Assembly (NCBI RefSeq): GCF_001949145.1
Contig: NW_019091660.1
Location: 109,106 to 173,105 of the forward strand
DNA: 64,000 nt
Reading direction: 5' to 3'
Source of the DNA: Acanthaster planci
Lineage: Eukaryota; Echinodermata; Asteroidea; Valvatida; Acanthasteridae
Shown here: positions 48,801-57,700 of the stretch, piece after piece
How the letters are laid out: each line of letters opens with the position of its first letter
How positions within the stretch are numbered: position 1 is the first letter of the stretch
The notes under the pieces: model-generated
The model's database searches: none
Told to the model about the DNA's origin: nothing
What the model saw: the letters and a program-made list of their open reading frames with translations, nothing else
Position numbers and translations under genes: made by a program

Positions 48801-49280
48801 GTGTGTACTGACCACTGTACCAATAGTTTCCGGGCACAGAGCAAGGAAACAACATGTAGGCCTACATAGTATTTTGCTCCATCCATTACTGTGTCCTTTT
48901 CAGTTTTGTGGCGCATAAATTTACGAGACTAAATTAAAATGGAGCGATCACTGTATGAAACTAAGAGCGAGAGATAACATGATTCGCTCTTCAAGGTTGC
49001 AACCCATCCTCTTAAGTCTTATTCAACTTTGTCACTTTACAATGCTTTACACCAAGTTTGGTGGGTGTGAGCCCTTTCCTCGCGTCTGTCCGGAAACTGG
49101 CACACTTCCAGTCCACTTGATGAACAACAGACCAAGAACCTAAATTGTAACGTTAGGTTTACTTTCACAAGACATCATTTCGTTCTACTCTTAGGTAAGC
49201 AGTCAAATCAAGCCACTCACCAAAGAGAAGCAAAGGCCCAAGAGAAAAACAAGCCACGAGCACTTGTGGAAAAGTTCCAT
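26218..49280 (-). CDS. PDIA5: PDIA5-like protein disulfide isomerase with five thioredoxin domains (23 coding exons)
   Basis: Exons in transcript order: 49221-49280, 46476-46602, 44995-45082, 44334-44399, 43875-43920, 43554-43646, 39711-39771, 39040-39107, 36860-36951, 35513-35581, 34837-34973, 34562-34629, 32879-32973, 32519-32584, 31442-31581, 30878-31083, 30280-30469, 30070-30137, 29438-29519, 28716-28728, 28383-28448, 27557-27810, 26218-26378. All joins are GT-AG and phases are consistent, giving 2316 nt and 771 residues. Order: signal peptide (1 to about 24), redox-inactive PDIA5-type N-terminal domain (about 35-140), five thioredoxin modules with CGHC at 182-185, 304-307, 427-430, 559-562 and 684-687, and a C-terminal KEEL ER-retention signal. 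Thiol-disulfide oxidoreductases of this family form and isomerise disulfides in the ER lumen. Vertebrate PDIA5 is about 520 residues with three such modules, so this protein is longer by two. The gap at 33249-34049 lies in intron 12; phase and comparison with exons 18/19 argue against a missing exon. Confidence 0.95.
27120..27290. mobile_element. Foldback/MITE-like element in PDIA5 intron 22 side
   Basis: The left arm 27131-27183 (ACACCTCCAAGAGTTTGCGA...) is an imperfect reverse complement of 27210-27261 (...AAACTCTTGGAGGTG), with a loop of about 26 bases. It lies in the intron between exons 22 and 23. A related copy is at 38714-38825. Confidence 0.8.
28045..28190. repeat. Tandem array, about 35 bp unit, four copies
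   Basis: The word TTTGGTTCTAAARCCCAACG starts at 28049, 28084, 28119 and 28153, each copy followed by an A run of 8-10. It lies in PDIA5 intron 21. Confidence 0.9.
28383..30469 (-). CDS. PDIA5: PDIA5 exons 17-21: thioredoxin module 4 with a 13-nt microexon
   Basis: It encodes [49 protein letters not shown] and DNIMDFMKN. Exon sizes are 190, 68, 82, 13 and 66 nt. Exon 20 (28716-28728, TAAAGTACTTTAA on the coding strand) is flanked by CTCTACAG and GTAAGTG. It supplies the codons for LKYF, without which the reading frame and the conserved motif fail. This module has no counterpart in vertebrate PDIA5. Confidence 0.88.
30878..31581 (-). CDS. PDIA5: PDIA5 exons 15-16: thioredoxin module 3
   Basis: A seven-proline linker (PSEPPPPPPPEPSW) leads into [19 protein letters not shown], then AYIAVDCTDDKNKEMC and GYPTIKYFVYG. 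The acceptor of exon 15 must be the AG that precedes CCCCTCAG; using the next AG, 8 nt downstream, gives a TGA stop. The rest of the module is one 206-nt exon with no internal intron, unlike modules 1, 2 and 4. Confidence 0.92.
32519..34973 (-). CDS. PDIA5: PDIA5 exons 11-14: thioredoxin module 2
   Basis: A proline/glutamate linker (PQPPKEPEPEAQW) leads into [20 protein letters not shown], then VLTAVDATKEQALAKRYEI and GFPTLKYFKDGEF. Exon sizes are 137, 68, 95 and 66 nt. The 801-base assembly gap is inside the intron between exons 12 and 13. Confidence 0.93.
33249..34049. other. Assembly gap (801 N)
   Basis: All bases are N, inside PDIA5 intron 12. The long open frames crossing it are artefacts. 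The right flank repeats TTCCTATACCA twice. Confidence 0.99.
34257..34512 (-). mobile_element. tRNA-derived SINE in PDIA5 intron 12
   Basis: On the minus strand it begins with a tRNA-like head (GGTTGGTAAAGTTGC as box-A-like; box B GGGGTTCGAATCCC at 34435-34448). The body holds GGGGTTTTCCTCCCACC, a phrase common in animal SINE bodies. The element ends near 34257. Confidence 0.6.
35230..35274. repeat. Perfect 20-bp inverted repeat with 5-nt loop
   Basis: Arm 35230-35249 (ATACTACCAGGTCACAACTC) and arm 35255-35274 are exact reverse complements separated by GTACA. It lies in PDIA5 intron 10. Confidence 0.95.
35513..39771 (-). CDS. PDIA5: PDIA5 exons 7-10: thioredoxin module 1
   Basis: It encodes [20 protein letters not shown], then VLAGVDVD, the cis-proline segment GFPTIIYF and EWMKD. 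The human counterpart of this module has CSMC; here the site is CGHC. Exon sizes are 61, 68, 92 and 69 nt. The intron between exons 7 and 8 splits the Trp codon before CGHC. Confidence 0.93.
36952..39039. other. PDIA5 intron 8, containing a foldback-element copy
   Basis: No coding exon is required here because the phases of exons 8 and 9 join directly. The only feature I recognise is the partial element at 38714-38825. Confidence 0.6.
38714..38825. mobile_element. Partial copy of the 27120-27290 foldback element
   Basis: ACAGATTTTGCGCATTGTGATTGGCCAACG and AAACTATTGGAGGCGC match the right arm of the other copy. The left arm is missing, and the loop (CCAAATGCACGTTTGG...) matches the other copy's loop in reverse complement. 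Confidence 0.75.
39772..43553. other. PDIA5 intron 6, largest gene-internal stretch; nothing specific seen
   Basis: The 3.8-kb intron contains short open frames without domains. I see no convincing RNA gene or mobile element in it. Confidence 0.5.
43554..49280 (-). CDS. PDIA5: PDIA5 exons 1-6: signal peptide and N-terminal non-catalytic domain
   Basis: Exon 1 encodes MELFHKCSWLVFLLGLCF, a short N-region and hydrophobic core. The ATG at 49278-49280 is the first in frame. Exon 2 carries KKLLRTRNNVMVLFSK, nearly identical to the vertebrate PDIA5 N-terminal domain. Exons 3-5 carry VDCSDAKKLCKKF and the stretch ending in DYDRRKNKK. Exon 6 carries YFLNNPTEDAPWMEDP. No CxxC is present, so this part is presumably structural or substrate-binding. 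Confidence 0.9.
47508..47579. repeat. Short tandem repeat, 25-30 bp unit
   Basis: Units start at 47508, 47533 and 47563 with GACATGTGGGAAARGCAGGT-like wording; the second carries an extra ATGTC. It lies in PDIA5 intron 1. Confidence 0.85.
47985..48775. mobile_element. Element bounded by inverted tandem-repeat ends
   Basis: 48000-48115 consists of about six 17-22 bp variants of CGGGACAACTCGTACC. 48725-48770 (GATGTCCCGGTTACGAGTTG...) is the same motif in reverse complement. The 600 bases between show no domain. The layout suggests a foldback-type non-autonomous transposon inside PDIA5 intron 1. Confidence 0.55.
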
Positions 49281-50324
49281 GCTGGCGCTTATGCGGGGAC
49301 TCGACCGTGCACGCGAAGCGAAGCCAGGGGAAGTGAAGTTATGCCACGTTCACTAACCCAGCTGCATATCCTCTGTCCCATTAAGCGATCAAGGCCACTG
49401 GGCCGTATTTTCGTAGTACCCGTACGCGTAGGCCTACTTCACGCGTGTTGAGTTCATACTCTAAGCCGTTTCGAGCCAACTTGCTGCGGCTACAGTTGCT
49501 AGCTGGCAAATGTTACAAGCACACTTCTAGCCACAGCCACGACTTCAACATGACCTGATGAAAAGGCTGTGACAGGTGCTATCAACACCACAAAACTTAC
49601 AGCCTGCCCCCTCTTGGTCACTTTGAGGAAAACTCTTCGCGGTGTATCGAGTTCATGAACAGTACATACGCGTACCTCGGTATATCCGCCCCGTGCAAAA
49701 GTGCACCCCAAGTCGGTAAAAGAAAGACAGGTGGTTAATAAGCGGGTTCTTGCGCGCGTTCTGCGTGTACGCGTACTCAGCAAGCTCCGCGTCAAACGCG
49801 CACGCCCCCTTTTGTTCCTCTTTGAGCGGATATAGGGTGTAGTCGTTAATTTTTTTTAAAAATTGCCATGAGCATGCAACAGTGATAAATATCCCAACTC
49901 CAAACACTAGAAAAATACTTTCCTTAGGGGTTCAAGACAACCATCAAATTAAAGCCCCTCTCGTCACCTCTCATTATCCTTTCAAGTTTTAGTGGGTTAA
50001 ACAACAACTTTTGAAGATATTTCTATCCAGAGATGATCACCCCGAAGACAATTCAAGTTGATGCCTACATTCCATTGTAACTTTGTTAGGGCCCTGTTTT
50101 GTTCAACATTTTCAGAAATACAACCTAGTAGTCCTGTTGCACGGTAACTTCCATCCTTTAGTTCTTTTTTATCTTTGTAAATCATCCAGTCCAGGGGCGC
50201 CACCATTCTAAATATTGTAGGGAACTTGCATGGATGCAAATCGTGAATTCGTCAGTGTCAGGAAAGTTTCATAGTTTGGGCCTATTTGTGATTGAGGTCG
50301 AGGCTGAAGGAGAAGCGAGCCAAC

Positions 50325-50542
50325 GTGCATGTCAAACAAGAACCGAGTTGCATATCAAACAAGAACCGAGTTGCATGTCAAACAAGAACCGAGTTGCATA
50401 TCAAACAAGAACCGAGTTGCATATCAACTTGAACAAGAACCGAGTTGCATATCAAACAAGAACCGAGTTGCATATCAAACAAGAACCGAGTTGCATGTCA
50501 AACAAGAACCGAGTTGCATATCAAACAAGAACCGAGTTGAGT
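50325..50542. repeat. Tandem array, 23-bp unit, nine copies
   Basis: The word AACCGAGTTG starts at 50341, 50364, 50387, 50410, 50438, 50461, 50484, 50507 and 50530. The spacing is 23 bases except one of 28, which contains an extra CTTGA. Units alternate between CATATCAAAC and CATGTCAAAC. Confidence 0.95.
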
Positions 50543-51284
50543 TGGCACTTTTATGGCTATCCATCGCTCCGGCGTATATTGATAATGAGGAAATTTGACA
50601 ATCTGTAATCTGTAACTGAAAAGGTGTGATTTCGTATTTGTAAAAAATACGGTGTCATTTTTACTATAAACGCCTACTTTCGTTCCCCAAGCTAGTGGCG
50701 TTAATTTGTACCGGAAATTAGGGGTGGGGAAAGGTAGGGGATGGCTTGCCCGGCCATGAAAATTTGAAAAGCGGGGGGGATGAAACCATATGACTTCATC
50801 TAGAGATCGGTGTTCATGATATGGATAAACATGTAAATGTACATCTGTAATAATGGCATATTTTTAGCTTTCGTTTTTCTTTTTTTTTTTTTTGAGTGAT
50901 AATGAATGCATTTTAGTCGTTGGAGGTCTAAAAAATTCTTCATAATCAGCTTCACTTTTTTGCTCCCCACAAAAGTGGGGGGGGGGGATAATTCAATAGC
51001 CCTCCAACATACACATACCAAAGGGGGGTATAAACACCACCATCACCCTTAAGCGCATGCTCCAAACTGACGTAAACTTAAAAAACAAATCATTATGGCA
51101 TTCATCCAAACAGCATCGAATAATCCTGGCAAGATCAGTGGTTAAATCGATGACCCGATAGTGGCTGTTTGTCTTTTTTCCACTATGTGAGATGCCCATT
51201 TCAGGAAATATGATGTCCCTTTGAAAACAAATCTTTCTTTCGCGGAGAAGACCCTCCCCTCCTCGCTTTTGAGTCCCGCCCCCA

Positions 51285-51405
51285 TCACTTCGGAGAAACG
51301 ACCAACCCGGAATCGAACTCCCCAGCGGGTTGTGAAAAAGAAGAAAGGGGGACGCACGCACTGTAAGCCCTGCATGCCATGATTCTACCTCCATGCCTGA
51401 TCTAA
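51285..51405 (-). mobile_element. Possible SINE/tRNA-like relic
   Basis: On the minus strand a box B match GGAGTTCGATTCCGGG (near 51303-51318) is preceded by GGTAGAATCATGGCATGCAG, a loose box-A-like stretch. No convincing cloverleaf. Confidence 0.35.
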
Positions 51406-51566
51406 TGCATCTTGGAGAGAAAATATAACTCTATCTGAGAACAAAAGAAACTTTCGACCAGCAAATAAAACTGAATTCTAAAACTCGTAAAAATTATCCC
51501 GCTATGTTTCATTTAAGGTGGGATAATTCTGGAGGCATACTGATGTTTACATAAGGTGAGCACCCC

Positions 51567-51602
51567 GTGACGTATTATTTACCTCGCTTGTTGAATGAGT
51601 CA
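51567..51602 (+). promoter_or_regulatory. CRE-like and AP-1-like sites upstream of ADAM10
   Basis: GTGACGTA lies at 51567-51574 and TGAGTCA at 51596-51602, about 150-180 nt before the ADAM10 ATG. They match consensus sites, but short motifs occur by chance; function is only suggested. Confidence 0.3.
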
Positions 51603-51747
51603 TCTGTACTGCACTGTGTCATTGCGATGCCTACGCCTTGAACTTAACTTGTGGAGTTTTAGCTGCGTTTAGCATTCTGAGTTGTCCATTTCTTTGTACG
51701 AAACATTTATTTAAAATTATTTTTGTAGTTGTTTTGCAAAGAAAATC

Positions 51748-54700
51748 ATGTTGCTACGATGCCTTTTACTCGCTGTCAGTATCCCCGCCGTTATATGTAA
51801 GTAATTTTCCCTGCGTTGTCACATTTTATCTTAAAAATGCTAATTTTGCTTTCCTGTCGCTTGTTTTTACATAGCATCTATTTCGTGAAATTATAATATT
51901 TAGTCAGCAATACAAACTAGCAAACGTTAGAACACGGCCTACTGCCATTGTACTGGCACAAGTGTTGCAGGACTACCCAAACTTTTATGTCCAAGAAAGA
52001 GTTCCATATACACTTGACACGTTGTTTGCAGAATTTACAAACCCTGTGAACACTACATGTAAGTAAAATGGTGATCAGGTGATCATGCCTGGTGAACATT
52101 AAACATGTTGAAGAACATTATAGTTTCTATACACGATGAAGAATGAAAGTTGAGAATGAGACTTGTCAGAAAAATTCTAACAAAAACATGTCTAATGGCA
52201 GACTTTGTCGTTGACCGTGTAGTTGCCACACCCCTTATTTTACCACTCACTTTGAAAACCAACCAGACTTGACAATAAGTGGCAAAATTACTAATTATGG
52301 CCATGGCGGCTGACACTATGAACATCAACAGTGCTAAAACAATGGATGCTCAGTGTGTTTCTTTTGTTAGATGATTGTAGTGTAACGTTACAGTTAGGTC
52401 CTACACACAGTCACCGATATTAGTCTAGCCTTAGTGTTTTTGAGCATGCCTAAGTTAATTTGTCATGTTTGTTTTTATTTTCCCTGCCAAAATTTGACTG
52501 ACTAGGATATGCATGACATGCTATCGCTTTCTTATGGCTAAGTGGTACCAGTATATTATAAGCCTTATTGCTAATAGTAATACCACCTGAGTGATTTTGC
52601 TCAATTGGTCGAAAGGCACGTGAAAAAGGGGCAATGTTTGCACCTTTTTCCTACCAACAATTCCTTTGTAACATGGTACAAAATCACCCATGCGGTACTG
52701 TTCGTGATGAGACTTTCCTGTATGGCACTGTAGGGAGAAATTACTGATTTCTTTTTCGATGTTGCAGTTTTAACTCTTTCCTTTCTCCCTTGTAACATTT
52801 TGCAAGGTTTAGTAAGGAGATTCGGTACATGTATGAAGCATGCTTCAATTACAGAATAAATTTGGCTGAGCATGAAAATCTGTGCAGCAAGATCAGGCAT
52901 GTCAGAGCGTGTGGAAATGTGCTGGACGATCAACCCCAGAATTCTAGTGGTATCCCTGATATGATTTGCTTTTACACTAGCATGACAACTGAACATCCCA
53001 GTGTGTTTTAGGCACTTTAATTTTTACGCATGAAAATCTTTGTTTTGTTCTGTAGCATGATTTATGCATTTCCCTGAAATAGTGAATTTGTATCCCTAAA
53101 TTAAGGGCTAACATTAAATGACTTTCTTACAGTATGACTGGTGCAGTTGGGACTTCATTTCTCTTAAATGTATCCTCCAGAGCCACAAATAACGAAATGA
53201 TTGAGATATCCTGCAATTTGAATTATTAATGTCAGATTTGATGTAAAACAATAAACAGATATATGTTTGTGTATATTTGTGGCCTGGCCTCTGTCGTGTC
53301 TGTCATGTCTATATTTTCATTTCACGAAGAGGAGACGTGTGGCAGGGTTAAGGAGTTCTCATTTGCTCATTAAAATCCCAAGTTAAATTCTGCCTGACGC
53401 ATAGAAGTTACCATGGATTCAAACCCATGAATTTAAAACTTAAAATTGTATTTGTCATTGATTAAATGCCGGTAGTATTAAAATAATGTGTAACAGATTC
53501 CTGGCAAAATAATGTTTACACATTTTTTTCATAGTGTAAAAGTTTCTTTCAGGGCCAAACAGACCTTGAAAAATAGCACCTGCCCGACATGAAATTTACG
53601 TGTTTTAAAAAGCAAAATAAACCAAAAACCCTTAAACCATCACATCAACATCTGACAGGGATGTGTATTATTACTGCAGGCACATACATGTACATATACG
53701 TACATGTACGTACATGTACATATACGGACATGTACATGTATGTAACAAGCCCTTTTATGAAATTTGAGACAGTGCCAGATACATGTTTGGAGCCACTTGG
53801 CTAAATGCCAATTTGACATTCAAAGATGGTCACAAGTTAACATTTCATGTAGTAAAAAAAAGGGTGTGGGGCTATATGAAAGCTACCTGTACACAAAAAA
53901 GTGTATAGGTCAGTTGATATAATCAAAGACTCTCCACATTGGCATTATTTCTTACATGTAGGATTTATATGTACATGTAGGCATGATTATTTGATTTCGC
54001 CATACCTATATCTACATGTACATGTACCATACTGTACATACACGTACATACATTTTACTAATGTTATACTACATCTATAATAAGAGGAGACAGCTTTGAA
54101 AACTACCAGTATGTAATTTGAGCAATTACAGATACGTGTACCGGGGTATTATAAGGAAGGAATTCCACATTTGACCATCACAGTTTACAAATCAGCACTA
54201 ATGAGTTGACCTAACTTTTTAAAACCTGTTCCCCCAGGTAGTGAACACCTTTCCTTGCTCCTCCCCCATTAGAATCAAACGGCACACCTTGTTAAATGTC
54301 ATGATGTTTAATGTGGTCCAGTACGGGATCCCTCGACTCCAAGGCTCTGTGTTCAATGTAGAAAAATGTACACAAAAAACAGTTGTCCATGTGGCGTTAC
54401 GTGCAGCGCAAGGGAAATGGATGAATGTTTGTGCTTAAGGGAAATTACTCAAATCCTGTTTAGGTATTGAAATGTCACATTGTACAAGTGAATGTACACC
54501 TCCACATCATTCAAAATTACTAGGTTTAGAAGATCAAGGAAATTAAAGGTTTTAGGGTTACGCACATTCTGCGGGTTACAGTGCACGACTTTATTATTCT
54601 GCCTCCTTGTAAAATTGGAATTAAACTCATCAAAAATTAGTCAAGTACGTTGTTTATATGTACACATGTATGTACGTGTATGTAGTTTGGAAAATAGTGC

Positions 54701-57700
54701 TCTTGATATTCTAAGAATAATTTCCTGTGTAGTGGGAGATTTTGAGAGATTGCAGAATGTTCCAGAGTTCCAAGCAAATGGGGTTAAAATCAAGTGTCAG
54801 TGTGGAAATAACACATTGTATCAAAGTTTCAATGTAGAACAAAAGTGATTGGGTTATTCATGTACGTGTATTTATCAATGTTTGTTATATTCTGACCTTT
54901 TTGCAGATGCTGAGCGCTTAGGCAGGTTCATCAAACATTATGACACACTAAGTTACGATTCTAATGAGCTTCATTTGAAGCATGAGAGAGCCAGACGCTC
55001 AACATCAGCAGAGAGCTCTGTCCATCTGGATTTCACTGCTCACGGGAGGTGAGAACCTAGTCCGAATTTCCAGCAACCTACATGTAGAAGCAGTTTTTCA
55101 GGGGATGGGCAGGAATTCTGTGGCCTTGGATCTCAGCCATGCAGTGACAGATTTTATTGAAACTTGGTATTTGTGTAGACAATGCCATGATTTGCACATC
55201 ACATGCACATGTAGTTACCAGTAATCAAAACCACTCTGGTCTTTAATATTGCACACTACATTGTGCCTCTTCATGAATGATTGTTTTTTCCTTATGCGTC
55301 ATTTAAATACAGTGTTTTGGCACCCTACCATGCCTACAGCCAAAAATTGGCATTTTACAAGAACAATACACTCGTTTTATTTTAGTTGGTAGTAGTATAC
55401 AGTTTGTGAAAAATATTACAAACTGAAAAGGGTCCAGCCCAATAAAGAGTTTGTGGTGATGGTATTAGGAAAATCTGTGGTGTAATTTGACAACCAGGAT
55501 TAGAAGTCATTACTGGAGTGGCACAACACTCATAGACAGGTGTGAGACACACATTACTTGCCTCTTCTGGCAGTAGGCAATTCCAGTGACCGTGGTAATG
55601 CCATAAATGGTTATTTGCAACGGCGGTGAGCACCGTGACAGCTTTTTGTACTGAGCCACAGTTCCATGACAGTCATTCAGTGCAAAAATCAACACGCTGC
55701 TTACCGCCATTGGAGGGGGCCATCAGGAATGTCCAGTGAAATGTCAGTGGGTTCATCAGTACATGTACAATACATGTACAATGTAGGATGTCATGATTTG
55801 TCACATGCCTGCGCACGTCAAGTTGAAGAATGCATGTGTGATTGCAGTAACACCACAGTTCTAATATCTCCTCAAATTACACTTGAGAAGGGGTCAGTGC
55901 GTCTGCTCAAAAGCTTTTGCAGTATACATGTATAATACTTAGCTTTTGACGTGACTTTGATGTGCTAGACTTGCAAGAACGAAGGCATATTTTTCAGTGA
56001 TTCCAGGGAACAGCATTTCAATTTCTCCGTTCTCAAGAATTTCCAAATCAGTAGTGTCAGTAATTTGAGGGGAACACAAAAGTCTGGGACAGTCCAGGAC
56101 TACAGCCTACAGGTACATTNNNNNNNNNNNNNNNNNNNNNNNNNNNNNNNNNNNNNNNNNNNNNNNNNNNNNNNNNNNNNNNNNNNNNNNNNNNNNNNNN
56201 NNNNNNNNNNNNNNNNNNNNNNNNNNNNNNNNNNNNNNNNNNNNNNNNNNNNNNNNNNNNNNNNNNNNNNNNNNNNNNNNNNNNNNNNNNNNNNNNNNNN
56301 NNNNNNNNNNNNNNNNNNNNNNNNNNNNNNNNNNNNNNNNNNNNNNNNNNNNNNNNNNNNNNNNNNNNNNNNNNNNNNNNNNNNNNNNNNNNNNNNNNNN
56401 NNNNNNNNNNNNNNNNNNNNNNNNNNNNNNNNNNNNNNNNNNNNNNNNNNNNNNNNNNNNNNNNNNNNNNNNNNNNNNNNNNNNNNNNNNNNNNNNNNNN
56501 NNNNNNNNNNNNNNNNNNNNNNNNNNNNNNNNNNNNNNNNNNNNNNNNNNNNNNNNNNNNNNNNNNNCCCCTCAAGTCTTGGACAGTCCAGGACTACAGC
56601 CTACAGGTACATGTTGTAATCAGACATCTGAGAGCCCCCCCCCGTTTCCACACAGTGTATGTAAGATACAGCTGTAGCAATGAGATTAAATTGACACATC
56701 ATAAAATGTTCATTCATCAGGAAACAGTTGTGTGGAGAGCACTGAATTTAACTCTCATCAAGGATTTCATTGTTACTACTAGTAAAAGTAACTTTGAAAC
56801 TTTCTGTGGGTGCTTGGCAGAATCCTGCTGTATACTATAATTGCAAGAAGTGAAAATCATTTCAGTGTACAGAATAAATCAATAGCAGTCGGGGGAACTC
56901 ACCAAAGTCTGACATAATTTGTTTTTGTTTTTGTTTTTGAATAGAGGCTTGAATGACCGGAAAAGTCATTTCAGGAAGTGTACTGGGGAGCATATCATGT
57001 CCGTGAAGGTGCGCGCATTTTTGAATCTGTGTATTTCTATTGGCAGTTTCATGTACGGCAGCATGCTGAGAGACTTCAAAGGCGCATGTAAATTGAACAC
57101 TGACCGTCAAAAATCACATGACTGAAAATCCTCTATAGGCTTAATATACATACATGTACATGGTACCAGTGCATTGTACATAATACCTATACCTGTAAAT
57201 TATCCCAATATTGTGCTGCATTTGTAATGGCTGTAATCTACATGTACATGTACATGTACATGTAGATAAGATATTTGCATCAAGCGATGACAACATGTAC
57301 ATTTTACATGTTGTTGGAAGTAACCACATACCCCGGTGCATGTACATGTACATTGTGCTATTATCTATATTCCATTTAGCTCAATGGAGTACTGTGCCAT
57401 AAAGTGTAACCTTTTACATGGACATGGACGTGATATATCAAACCATGCATTATTACCGCTAACACCACACCCATCCTTGCGCACATTAAAGAGTCAATAG
57501 ATTTGCATGGTGGTACATGTATGCAATATTCGGCCAACAAATGTACACGTACATCACCTGTTGTAACTATGTTTATGGCTAGAAAGAACACCAGGGTTAA
57601 TCAATAATAAATGGCTTATGTATACTGCACTTTCATGTTCATGTACTGCAGGGACTCTTGCAAAACTGTTTATGGTGTAGGTCTTTGAGGGTGGGGTCTG

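Larger units (their letters stand above)
49281..51747. other. Intergenic region between divergent PDIA5 and ADAM10
   Basis: 2.47 kb separate the two start codons, so promoters of both genes should lie here. It contains the 23-bp array at 50330-50540 and a SINE-like relic near 51290-51400. CCACGT at 49344-49349 (ACGTGG on the minus strand) is a weak match to the core of ER-stress elements. Confidence 0.6.

Noticed and set aside
50325-50542. Regularly spaced units considered as a CRISPR array
   Set aside because: The units are contiguous without spacers and the genome is clearly eukaryotic.
50234-50608. 124-residue open frame with repeated QTRTEL and NKNRVAYQ peptides
   Set aside because: It is a product of the 23-bp array, which is open in all frames. 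No splice sites or domain support a protein.
56057-56619. Open frames of 172 and 184 residues on both strands
   Set aside because: They are almost entirely N from the second gap.
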